From assembly GCF_900119165.1 (NCBI RefSeq), contig NZ_FPJG01000006.1, forward strand, positions 7,788,001 through 7,852,000: DNA of 64,000 nucleotides, given 5' to 3'. Below the pieces are notes generated by a model, which did no database searches, had not been told where the DNA came from, and saw only the letters and a program-made list of their open reading frames with translations. The stretch comes from Amycolatopsis australiensis. GTDB lineage: Bacteria > Actinomycetota > Actinomycetes > Mycobacteriales > Pseudonocardiaceae. Shown here piece after piece: positions 7,126-17,611 of the stretch. The position numbers were made by a program, and so were the translations under genes. Position 1 is the first letter of the stretch. Each line of letters begins with the position of its first letter.

Positions 7126-9153
7126 GTGACACGCACCCATCCCAGCCTGGTCGGCACGCTCCTCGAGCGGCGCTACCGGGTGGACCGGCTGCTCGCCCAC
7201 GGCGGAATGTCTTCCGTCTACCGGGGGACGGACACCCGCCTGGACCGTCCGGTCGCGATCAAGATCATGGACCCGCGGTTCGCCGACGACCGCTCGTTCG
7301 TGGACCGGTTCGTGCGGGAGGCCCAGTCGGCGGCGCAGCTGCACCACCCGCACGTGGTGGCGGTGCACGACCAGGGGTTCGACCTGCCGCAGGGTGCGGA
7401 GTCGGGGCTCGCCTTCCTGGTGATGGAACTGGTGGACGGCGGGACGCTGCGTGACCTGCTGGACGAGAAGGGCCCGCTGGACGTCGCGCTGGCGCTGAGC
7501 GTGGCCGAGCCGGTGCTTTCGGCGCTGGCCGCCGCGCACCGGGCCGGGCTGGTGCACCGGGACGTCAAGCCGGAGAACGTGCTGATCGGCCGGTCCGGGC
7601 CGCACACCGGCGGGGTGGTGAAGGTCGCCGACTTCGGCTTGGTGCGGGCCGTGGCGAGCGCCGGGACGACCAGTTCGAGCGTCATCCTGGGCACGGTCGC
7701 CTACCTGTCACCGGAGCAGGTCGCCACCGGCGCCGCGTCCGCGCGCGGCGACGTCTACTCGGCAGGCATCCTCCTCTACGAAATGCTCACCGGGCAGGTG
7801 CCCTACACCGGCGACACCGCGATCTCGGTGGCCTACCGGCACGTGAACGACGACGTCCCGCGGCCGAGCGCGCTGCGCCCGGACCTGCCGCCCGCGCTCG
7901 ACGAGCTGATCACCCGCGCGACCCGGCGGGACCCGCAGCTGCGTCCCGCCGACGCCGGGGAGTTCCTGACCGAGCTGACGGCGGTGCGCGCCCAGCTGGG
8001 CCTGCTGCCGGTGACCGTGCCGGTCCCGGTCGCCGCCGCGCCGGGCGACGTCGCCGACACCGAGCGCACGCTGCCGCGGATCCCGCAGGTGCTGCCGGAC
8101 TCCGAGAAGACGATGCCGGTGCACCGCCCGAACGCGACGCGGGCGCTGAGCCACCCGGGCACCCCGCCGCCGGGCTTCACCCAGCAGATCCCGCCGGTGC
8201 GGCCGCCGGCGCCGCGACGCCGTGGCGAGCCGGAGCCGGAGAGGCCGCGGGACAACCGGAAGCGGATCGCCCTGATCGCCGCCGCGGTGCTGCTGTTCGG
8301 CGGCCTGATCGGGGCGTTCGCGTTCATCCTCACCGACACCGGCGGCGACAAGACCGCCGTCGTGCCGAAGCTGGTCGGGCTGAACCAGGCGGCGGCGGGC
8401 GACGCGCTGCGGGCGGTGAAGCTGAATCCGCAGTTCAGCCAGGAGTTCGACAACACGGCGCCGTCGAACACCGTGCTGCGCGCCGAGCCGGCCGAGGGCA
8501 CGCCGCTGGCGCCGAATTCGACGGTGTCGGTGGTGCTGTCGAAGGGCCGCCCGACCGTGCCGGACATCCGGCCGGGCACCGCGCTGCCCGACGCCGAGCA
8601 GGCGATCAAGACCGCGAAGCTGACGCCGGCCCGCGGTGCCGACGACTACGACGCCACGGTCCCGCAGGGCGCGGTGATCCGCACCGAGCCGTCCGCGGGC
8701 AGCCAGCTGAACATCGGCGGCCGGGTCACGATCATCGTGTCGAAGGGCCCGATCCCGCTGCCGCCGGTCCCGGACGTCGCCGGGCGGAGCAAGGACGAGG
8801 CGTTCCAGCTGCTGCAGCAGGCCGGGTTCGAGCCGTTCCAGGCGGGCGAGGAGTTCCGCCAGGACGTCCCGGCCGGCGCGGTCACCCGCACCGACCCGGC
8901 GGCGGGCGCGCAGGCGAAGGCGAAGCGGATCGGCGTGTTCGTCAACAACGCGGTGCAGGTGCCGGACGTCCGCTTCCGCTCGTTCGACGACGCCCAGAAG
9001 ATCCTGGAGCAGGCGGGGCTGAAGGCCGACCGCGAGGGCGGCAGGGGCCACGGCGGCGGTGGCGGGTTCGACTTCGTCTTCCAGCAGGACCCGCAGCCGG
9101 GCACGTTCGTGCAGAAGGGCAGCAAGGTCAAGCTGAAGGGCTTCGGGGGATGA
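7126..9153 (+). CDS. pknL: PASTA-domain Ser/Thr protein kinase (PknL-like)
   Basis: A 675-residue membrane kinase. Residues about 16-285 form the kinase domain: catalytic Lys46 in V-A-I-K, H-R-D-V-K-P-E-N at 144-151, and D-F-G at 169-171. A Pro-rich juxtamembrane stretch follows, then one membrane helix (about 380-402), then four extracellular PASTA repeats (about 411-675), each with the V-P-D-V or V-P-K-L start. PASTA repeats bind muropeptides or lipid II, so it should sense cell-wall state. The divergent Rv2175c homologue makes PknL the best assignment. M. tuberculosis PknL lacks such repeats, while corynebacterial forms have them (from memory). It overlaps the next gene by ATGA. Confidence 0.88.
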   Translation: MTRTHPSLVGTLLERRYRVDRLLAHGGMSSVYRGTDTRLDRPVAIKIMDPRFADDRSFVDRFVREAQSAAQLHHPHVVAVHDQGFDLPQGAESGLAFLVMELVDGGTLRDLLDEKGPLDVALALSVAEPVLSALAAAHRAGLVHRDVKPENVLIGRSGPHTGGVVKVADFGLVRAVASAGTTSSSVILGTVAYLSPEQVATGAASARGDVYSAGILLYEMLTGQVPYTGDTAISVAYRHVNDDVPRPSALRPDLPPALDELITRATRRDPQLRPADAGEFLTELTAVRAQLGLLPVTVPVPVAAAPGDVADTERTLPRIPQVLPDSEKTMPVHRPNATRALSHPGTPPPGFTQQIPPVRPPAPRRRGEPEPERPRDNRKRIALIAAAVLLFGGLIGAFAFILTDTGGDKTAVVPKLVGLNQAAAGDALRAVKLNPQFSQEFDNTAPSNTVLRAEPAEGTPLAPNSTVSVVLSKGRPTVPDIRPGTALPDAEQAIKTAKLTPARGADDYDATVPQGAVIRTEPSAGSQLNIGGRVTIIVSKGPIPLPPVPDVAGRSKDEAFQLLQQAGFEPFQAGEEFRQDVPAGAVTRTDPAAGAQAKAKRIGVFVNNAVQVPDVRFRSFDDAQKILEQAGLKADREGGRGHGGGGGFDFVFQQDPQPGTFVQKGSKVKLKGFGG

Positions 9154-9359
9154 TCGGCAGCCGTGGCCGCGTCACGGGCACGATCGGCCCCGGCCTCATC
9201 GGCGAGGTGCTGCTGAACGTCCGCGGCGGCACGGAGGCGTTCTACGCGTACCCGGCCGATCCGGAGGAGACGTTCACGTCCGGCACGCAGGTGCTCGTGG
9301 TGGACTTCGAGCCGCCGCGCACGGTTTACGTCGAGCGGTGGCAACCGCTGGGCCGCTGA
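9150..9359 (+). CDS. Small NfeD-like beta-barrel protein
   Basis: A 69-residue protein whose whole length resembles the OB-like soluble domain of NfeD: G-S-R-G-R-V-T-G-T-I, then an all-beta pattern ending V-D-F-E-P-P-R-T-V-Y-V-E. It lacks the membrane and protease parts of full NfeD. Its ATG overlaps the pknL stop, and a flotillin gene follows 57 nt later. NfeD-domain proteins are commonly paired with flotillin-type SPFH proteins, so it probably partners the next product at the membrane, while its overlap with pknL links both to the kinase. Confidence 0.7.
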   Translation: MIGSRGRVTGTIGPGLIGEVLLNVRGGTEAFYAYPADPEETFTSGTQVLVVDFEPPRTVYVERWQPLGR

Positions 9360-9416
9360 CGGCGTCGAAGGGGCACCAACAAACCCACAACAGAAAAGAG
9401 CGAGGGGGTCGGTGCC

Positions 9417-10922
9417 ATGAGCCTCGTCGAAATCCTGCTGCTTTCGGCCGGTGGACTCATCGTCGTGCTGATCGTCGTCTTCGGGACCCTGCGGCTGCTG
9501 TACAAGGTCGCCGAGCCGAACGAAGCGCTGATCATCTCCGGGCTGGGGGTTCGCGTCGATCGCGCGGAGACCGCCGACAGCCTGGGCTTCAAGATCATCA
9601 CCGGCCGCGGGGTGAACGTCATCCCCGGCTTCCAGACCGCGCGGCGGCTGTCGCTGGACACCCGGGGCGTCAACCTGCAGGTCTCGTGCGTCACCAAGCA
9701 GGGCCTGCCGGTCACCGTGCGGGCCGTCGTCATCTACAAGGTCGGCGACGACTACGCCTCGATCGCCAACGCCGCCCGCCGGTTCCTCGACCAGCAGAAA
9801 GGCATGAACGACACGATCCACGAGCTGTTCTCCGGCCACCTGCGCTCGATCGTCGGCGGGCTGACCATCGAGGACATGATCCACAACCGGGACGCGCTCA
9901 CCGGCGAGGTCCGGCAGTCCTCGGCGAACGAGATGATCAAGCTGGGGCTGATCGTCGACTCGCTGCAGATCCAGGAGATCGACGACGAGTCCGGCTACAT
10001 CCTCAACCTCGGCAAGCCGCACGCCGCCGCGATCGCCGCGTCGGCGCGGATCGCCGAGGCCCAGCGCGACCAGGAGGCCGCCGAAGTCGAGCAGGTCGCC
10101 GCCGCCAAGAAGGCCGCGGCGGTCCGCGAGAGCCAGATCCAGCAGGCCGGCTACCAGGCCGAAGTCGACCAGGCGCGGGCGAAGGCGTCGCAGTCCGGGC
10201 CGCTGGCCGAGGCGACCGCGCGCCAGGAGGTCGTCGTCCAGGAGACCCGCGCCGCGGAGCTGGAGGCCGCGCTGGCCGAGCAGCGGCTGCAGTCGCAGGT
10301 CCGCAAGCCGGCCGACGCGAAGGCCTACGACACGCGGACCACGGCCGACGCCGCCCGTGACGCGTCGATCGCCAAGGCGCAGGCCGAGGCGAAGGAGACC
10401 GAGCTGCGGGCCGCGGCCGACGCCACCCGCGTCAAGACGGCCGCCGAGGCCGAAGCCCAGGCCACCAAGGCGCGGGCCGAGGCGATGGCGGGCGCGACCC
10501 GGGCGACCGGTGAGGCCGAGGCCGCCGCGGCCAAGGCCCGCGGTCTCGCGGAAGCCGAAGCCGCCAAGGCGCGTGGCCTCGCCGAAGCGGAGGCGGCGCG
10601 CGCGAAGGGCCTCGCCGAGGCGGACGCGATCAAGGCGCGCGCGGCGGCGCTGGCGGAGAACCAGGAAGCCGTCGTCGCGCAGCAGCTGGCCGAGCGCTGG
10701 CCGGAGATCGTCGAGGCGGGCGCGAGCGCGTTCGGCAACGTCGACCACATGGTCGTGCTCAACGGCGCCGACGGCATGTCCGACATGTTCGCCAAGGCCC
10801 TCTCGCTCGGCGGAACCGGTCTCGGCCTCGCCCGCCAGCTGATGGACGCGATGGGCAAGCCCGCGTCGCCGGAGCTGGACAAGCAGGCCCGGGCGAACGG
10901 TGAGCTCAAGCTGAGCGACTAG
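9417..10922 (+). CDS. Flotillin / SPFH-domain membrane scaffold protein
   Basis: A 501-residue protein. Residues 1-26 form one hydrophobic helix. An SPFH (band 7) domain of about 30-200 follows, starting L-Y-K-V-A-E-P-N-E-A-L-I-I-S-G. The region about 215-420 is Ala/Glu/Lys-rich and heptad-like, with repeated A-E-A-E-A and A-K-A-R-G-L-A-E, the coiled-coil seen in flotillins. The ATG is preceded by a strong GAGGGGG element. Flotillins organise membrane microdomains. The operon context (pknL, NfeD-like) suggests a membrane platform near a cell-wall-sensing kinase. Confidence 0.88.
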   Translation: MSLVEILLLSAGGLIVVLIVVFGTLRLLYKVAEPNEALIISGLGVRVDRAETADSLGFKIITGRGVNVIPGFQTARRLSLDTRGVNLQVSCVTKQGLPVTVRAVVIYKVGDDYASIANAARRFLDQQKGMNDTIHELFSGHLRSIVGGLTIEDMIHNRDALTGEVRQSSANEMIKLGLIVDSLQIQEIDDESGYILNLGKPHAAAIAASARIAEAQRDQEAAEVEQVAAAKKAAAVRESQIQQAGYQAEVDQARAKASQSGPLAEATARQEVVVQETRAAELEAALAEQRLQSQVRKPADAKAYDTRTTADAARDASIAKAQAEAKETELRAAADATRVKTAAEAEAQATKARAEAMAGATRATGEAEAAAAKARGLAEAEAAKARGLAEAEAARAKGLAEADAIKARAAALAENQEAVVAQQLAERWPEIVEAGASAFGNVDHMVVLNGADGMSDMFAKALSLGGTGLGLARQLMDAMGKPASPELDKQARANGELKLSD

Positions 10923-10933
10923 GCGGTGACGGA

Positions 10934-10980
10934 GCGTACGGCCCTTGTGTCCCGGATCACGGGAAGCACGGGCCGTACGC
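10934..10980 (+). terminator. Hairpin terminator after the flotillin gene
   Basis: An 11-bp perfect stem (GCGTACGGCCC with GGGCCGTACGC) continues into further pairing around CCCG/CGGG, starting 12 nt after the stop. There is no U tract, as is common in GC-rich actinobacteria. Confidence 0.7.
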
Positions 10981-11058
10981 CCGATCGGGGGCGGAAATTC
11001 CGGGGCCGGTGTCCTACCGTGGGCGCATGGTGCCGGACAGCGTGTCGCGGGCCGCCCG

Positions 11059-11760
11059 ATGAGCAGCTTCTTCACCGGCGGTCCCCGCGAGCGTCCCCTG
11101 TTCCCCGTGCCGGAACAGGAGCTGTACGCGTTCAACGGCAGGCACTGGACCGACGCCCCGCGCGAGTACATCGTCCCGGCCGTGCTGCCCTGGGCGCAGC
11201 CGCTGGGCCGGTCCGAGCGCACGGTGGTGGCGCTGCGGACCATCGAGGTGTGGCCGCAGGCGCTGACTCTGCGGATCACGGTGTACTCGCGGGACAGCCT
11301 GGTCGACGACCCCGCCGAGGGCCTGATCGACCACCGTCGCAAGCCGGACTACAACGGGCTGCTCATCGGCGTGCTCTACGCCGACGGCAGCCGCGCCAGC
11401 TCCGAGACGGTCTCGGTGCCGTCGGCGTCCGAGCCGGAGGAGCCGGTGCTGCGGGCGCAGCCGGTCGGCGGGACCCGCTTCGCCGTCGAGCACGAGGTGT
11501 TCCTGTGGCCGCTGCCCTCGGCCGGCCCGCTCAAGGTGGTCGTCCAGTGGACGGACCGGGACATCCCGGAGACGCGGACGACGCTGGACGGCGGCGCGAT
11601 CCGGGCCGCGGCGAAGGACGCCGCGGAGATCTGGCCGGGGCTGGGCAAGCGGCAGGTGAACGGCCTGCCGGTGCGCCGCGTCGGCAAGCAGGTGGCGCTC
11701 ACCCCCGAATGGGGGCCCGCGGCCGCCGGGAAGCGGCCGGAGCCCGCCCCGGGTGAGTGA
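11059..11760 (+). CDS. Conserved hypothetical protein
   Basis: A 233-residue soluble protein starting at ATG 11059 (M-S-S-F-F-T-G-G-P-R). It has no signal peptide or membrane helix. It contains an N-terminal P-E-Q-E-L-Y-A-F-N-G-R-H-W stretch and a central all-beta region with L-W-P-L-P-S-A-G-P-L-K-V-V-V-Q-W. I do not recognise a named domain, and such proteins are scattered through actinobacteria without known function. It stands alone, separated from the flotillin by the terminator at 10934-10980. Confidence 0.65.
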   Translation: MSSFFTGGPRERPLFPVPEQELYAFNGRHWTDAPREYIVPAVLPWAQPLGRSERTVVALRTIEVWPQALTLRITVYSRDSLVDDPAEGLIDHRRKPDYNGLLIGVLYADGSRASSETVSVPSASEPEEPVLRAQPVGGTRFAVEHEVFLWPLPSAGPLKVVVQWTDRDIPETRTTLDGGAIRAAAKDAAEIWPGLGKRQVNGLPVRRVGKQVALTPEWGPAAAGKRPEPAPGE

Positions 11761-11943
11761 ACCTTCTTGATCTGTGACGGCGGGCACCGGAGCCTGGGGT
11801 ATCTCGAATGGATTAACGGGGTGCGTAGTTAGCGTCGTGGAAACACTTCGACCACCCGCACGTCATGTCCGGCTGGTGCAGTGGGTTTCCTCCCTTCCGA
11901 CGCACGTGGCCGTGCACACCCGCGAACCCGGAAAGGTCCGCCC

Positions 11944-13260
11944 ATGGCAGGCTCGCCGCTCAGCGCACTCGACGTCGCTTTCCTATGCCTGGAAAGCGAA
12001 ACCTCCCCGATGCACATGGGAGCGGTCGTCACGTTCACCCCGCGCGGCCCGGTCGACCCGGCCGCGCTGACCGCGCTGCTCGCCGCGCGCGCGGCGAGGT
12101 TGCCGAAGCTGCGCCAGCGGGCCCGCGCGGAGCTGTTCCCGCCCGGCTCGGCCCGCTGGGCCGACGACCCGGACTTCGTTGCCGCGGACCACATCCACCA
12201 CGTCACGCTCAGCTCGCTGTACGAGCCGGACCCGCTCACGGCGTACGCGTCGCAGTGGATCGCCGAGCCGCTCGACACATCCCGGCCGCTGTGGCAGCTC
12301 ACCCTGGCCACCGGGCTGCCGGACGGGCAGTTCGCGCTGCTGCTGAAGCTGCACCACGCGCTGACCGACGGCGCGGGCGCGTACGCGGTCGCGGCCGGCC
12401 TGCTCGACGGCGTCAAGCTGCCGGAGCGGATCCCGGCGCAGCCGCGGCCCACGGCGGCACCGCGGTCTACTTTGGACACCGTGAAAGACGCGCTCGGCAC
12501 GGTCTGGGGCCAGGCGAACGAGACGGCCGGCATCGCGTCGTCACTCGTGCGGGCCGCGCGTCCGCCGCTGTCGCCGGTCTCGGCGCCGCAGTCGGCCGAG
12601 CGACGGCTCGGGTTCGTCCGGCTGCCGCTGGCCGAGCTGCGCCGGGTGCGCCGGGCCCACGGCGGCACGACCAACGACGTCGTGCTGGCGGTGCTGGCCG
12701 GCGCGTTGCGGGAATGGCTGGTGAACCGCGGGCACCGCGCGGACGGCCGCACGCTGCGGGCCCTGATCCCGGTGAGCGTGCGCGGCCGGGCGGCCGAGCA
12801 GCTCGGCGGAAACAAGCTGTCGGGGTACCTGTGCGACCTGCCGGTCGGCGAGGAGGACCCGGTCGAGCGGCTGCGGGTGGTCCGCCGGGCGATGAACCGC
12901 AACAAGGCGGCGGGCCCGAGCCGTGGGGCGGGAGCGTTGCCGCTGCTGGCCGGCCGCGTCCCGCCGCTGCTGCACCGCCTGGGCACGCGCACGGCGGGCC
13001 TGGCCGCGCCGATGCTGTTCGACCTGGTGATCACGACGGTGCCGCTGCCCCCGGCCCGCCTGTCCCTCGACGGCGCCCGCCTGGCGGAGGTCTACCCGTT
13101 CGTGCCGCTGGCCCCGCGTCACGCGGTCGGCATCGCGGTGGCGACCTACCGCGACTCCGTCCACATCGGACTGCAGGCCAACGGCGCGGCGGTGCCGGAC
13201 GTGGGTTCGCTGCGGGACGCGGTGCTCAAGTCCACGTCCCGCCTGCTCGACACCTGCTGA
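11944..13260 (+). CDS. WS/DGAT family O-acyltransferase
   Basis: A 438-residue wax ester synthase / diacylglycerol acyltransferase. The catalytic H-H-A-L-T-D-G motif (residues 137-143) fits HHxxxDG. The N-terminus P-L-S-A-L-D-V-A-F-L-C-L-E and the later N-D-V-V-L-A-V-L-A-G-A-L-R are family features. These enzymes esterify diacylglycerol or fatty alcohol with acyl-CoA for storage lipid. The ATG at 11944 follows GGAAAGG at a good distance. Monocistronic. Confidence 0.9.
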   Translation: MAGSPLSALDVAFLCLESETSPMHMGAVVTFTPRGPVDPAALTALLAARAARLPKLRQRARAELFPPGSARWADDPDFVAADHIHHVTLSSLYEPDPLTAYASQWIAEPLDTSRPLWQLTLATGLPDGQFALLLKLHHALTDGAGAYAVAAGLLDGVKLPERIPAQPRPTAAPRSTLDTVKDALGTVWGQANETAGIASSLVRAARPPLSPVSAPQSAERRLGFVRLPLAELRRVRRAHGGTTNDVVLAVLAGALREWLVNRGHRADGRTLRALIPVSVRGRAAEQLGGNKLSGYLCDLPVGEEDPVERLRVVRRAMNRNKAAGPSRGAGALPLLAGRVPPLLHRLGTRTAGLAAPMLFDLVITTVPLPPARLSLDGARLAEVYPFVPLAPRHAVGIAVATYRDSVHIGLQANGAAVPDVGSLRDAVLKSTSRLLDTC

Positions 13261-13350
13261 CCCGAGCTCCCCGAGGCGGCCTTGGTTGCGTTGAATCACC
13301 CCAGCGACGCGAAGCGCCTCCGTTGAGGGTGGTGGTGGGGGCATGGGTGG

Positions 13351-13410
13351 CGCACCGAAGGCCGCCTTCGGTGCGTCTCACGCACCGAAGGCCGCATTGG
13401 GGCGCTTCGG
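13351..13410. repeat. GAAGGCCGC hairpin/direct-repeat element between convergent genes
   Basis: A perfect 12-bp inverted repeat (CGCACCGAAGGC, 1-nt centre, GCCTTCGGTGCG; 13351-13375) is followed at 13381 by a second direct copy of CGCACCGAAGGCCGC. It lies between the convergent stops of the acyltransferase and aroG and can act as a bidirectional terminator. The same CGAAGGCCGCC core recurs in the hairpin at 23318-23355. Confidence 0.6.
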
Positions 13411-13416
13411 GCCGGG

Positions 13417-15877
<2,461 letters not shown>

Positions 15878-15990
15878 GACGCCCACCTTCCCGCGAGTGA
15901 ATCGTCGCAAAGGCGACACAGCTACTCGAAAGTAGTTGGCCGTGTACGCACCGCACAGCCGCCGTTCGGCCCAATGGGTCGAAACGGTCG

Positions 15991-16018
15991 AAAGCCCCCT
16001 CGCCGAGGCGAGGGGGCT
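15991..16018. terminator. Strong hairpin terminator after gltD
   Basis: A perfect 12-bp stem (AAGCCCCCTCGC with GCGAGGGGGCTT) and a 4-nt loop, 17 nt beyond the gltD stop on the minus strand. Read on the minus strand it ends the gltBD operon just ahead of the protease promoter. Confidence 0.8.
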
Positions 16019-16034
16019 TCCGGGAAGCGGCCGG

Positions 16035-17543
16035 TCAGATGACGGCGAGCGGGAGCGCCGTCGGGTGGACCGGAGCCGGGAGGTCCGACGCGCCGGTCAG
16101 GTACGCGTCGACCGCGTTGGCCACCGAGCGGCCTTCCGCGATCGCCCACACCACCAGCGACGCGCCGCGGTGGGCGTCGCCGCAGACGAAGACACCCGGG
16201 GTTTCGGTCTGCCAGTCCGCGCCGCACGAGAGCGTGCCGCGCTTGGTGAGCGACAGGCCGAGGCCGTCCAGCAGCGGCATCTCCTCGACGCCTTCGAAGC
16301 CGATCGCCAGCAGGACCAGGTCCGCGGGCAGCGTCTCGACCTCGTCGCTGACCGGGATGACCTCGCGGCGGCCGGTGGCCGGGTCCTTCTGCACCTTCAC
16401 CTGCTGCAGCTCGACGGCCTTGACCCGGCCCGCGGAGTCGCCGACGAACCGCTTGACCGCCACCGCGAACTTCCGCTCGCCCGCTTCCTCGTGCGCCGGG
16501 TAGGTGCGCAGGATGTACGGCCAGGTCGGCCACGGCGACCGCGCGTCGTCCCGGGTGGTGGGCGGGATCGGGTACTGGTCGAGCTGCGTCACCGACAGCG
16601 CGCCCTGGCGGGTGGCGGTGCCGTAGGAGTCCGCGCCGGTGTCGCCGCCGCCGATGATGACGACGTGCTTGCCCTTCGCGTCGATCGACGGCGGCCCGTC
16701 GCCCTCGACGAACTTGTTGGCCGGCACCAGGTGCTCCATCGCCAGGTGGATGCCGGCGAGGTCACGGCCCGGGGTCGTCGTGTCGTCGCGGCCGCGCAGC
16801 GCGCCGACCGCGAGCACGACGGCGTCGTACTGCGCCCGCAGGTCCGCCACCGACAGGTCGACGCCGACCTCGCAGCCGGTGACGAACTTCGTGCCCTCCT
16901 TGCGCAGCTGGGCCAGCCGCCGGTCGAGGACCTTCTTCTCCATCTTGAACTCGGGGATGCCGTAGCGCAGCAGGCCGCCGAGCCGGTCGTCGCGCTCGAA
17001 CACCGTCACCTCGTGGCCGGCGCGGGTCAGCTGCTGGGCGGCGGCGAGCCCGGCCGGGCCGGAGCCGACCACGGCGACGCGCCGTCCGCTGGACACCTCG
17101 GCCACCTGGGGCTGGACGTAGCCCGCTTCCCAGGACTGGTCGGCGATCGTGGCTTCGACGCGCTTGATCGCCACCGGGCCGCCCGACAGCGGCGAGATGG
17201 ACAGCACGCAGCCCGCCTCGCACGGCGCCGGGCACAGCTTCCCGGTGAACTCGGGGAAGTTGTTGGTGGCGTGCAGCCGGTCGCTCGCCGCCGCCCAGTC
17301 GCCGCGGCGGACCAGGTCGTTCCACTCCGGGATCAGGTTGCCCAGCGGGCAGCCGGAGCCGCCGGAGTGGCAGAACGGGATGCCGCAGTCCATGCAGCGC
17401 GACGCCTGCTTGCGCACCTGTTCGTTGCGCTCGCCCGGGTCGACGTCCGCGTAGACCTCGCCCCAGGAGTGCAGCCGCTCCTCTTTGGGCTTCTTCTTCG
17501 GCTCTTCGCGCTCGAACTTCAGGAAACCGGTCGGGTCAGCCAC
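16035..17543 (-). CDS. gltD: Glutamate synthase small (beta) subunit
   Basis: A 502-residue NADPH-dependent GltD. The N-terminal Fe-S region has C-M-D-C-G-I-P-F-C and C-P-A-P-C-E-A-G-C. An FAD fold follows (V-V-G-S-G-P-A-G-L-A-A-A-Q), then an NADPH fold (I-I-G-G-G-D-T-G-A-D). It passes electrons from NADPH to GltB for conversion of glutamine plus 2-oxoglutarate to two glutamates. The start is GTG 17543 (V-A-D-P-T-G-F-L), 68 nt after gltB. The frame stays open far upstream but that part is a shadow of gltB. Confidence 0.93.
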   Translation of the reverse strand: MADPTGFLKFEREEPKKKPKEERLHSWGEVYADVDPGERNEQVRKQASRCMDCGIPFCHSGGSGCPLGNLIPEWNDLVRRGDWAAASDRLHATNNFPEFTGKLCPAPCEAGCVLSISPLSGGPVAIKRVEATIADQSWEAGYVQPQVAEVSSGRRVAVVGSGPAGLAAAQQLTRAGHEVTVFERDDRLGGLLRYGIPEFKMEKKVLDRRLAQLRKEGTKFVTGCEVGVDLSVADLRAQYDAVVLAVGALRGRDDTTTPGRDLAGIHLAMEHLVPANKFVEGDGPPSIDAKGKHVVIIGGGDTGADSYGTATRQGALSVTQLDQYPIPPTTRDDARSPWPTWPYILRTYPAHEEAGERKFAVAVKRFVGDSAGRVKAVELQQVKVQKDPATGRREVIPVSDEVETLPADLVLLAIGFEGVEEMPLLDGLGLSLTKRGTLSCGADWQTETPGVFVCGDAHRGASLVVWAIAEGRSVANAVDAYLTGASDLPAPVHPTALPLAVI

Positions 17544-17611
17544 GAGCGGCCCCCGTGTCCTGCGGGATCCCCGCACCCAGTCGGCCGTCGTGGCCGGGGC
17601 TCCGCCGATTG

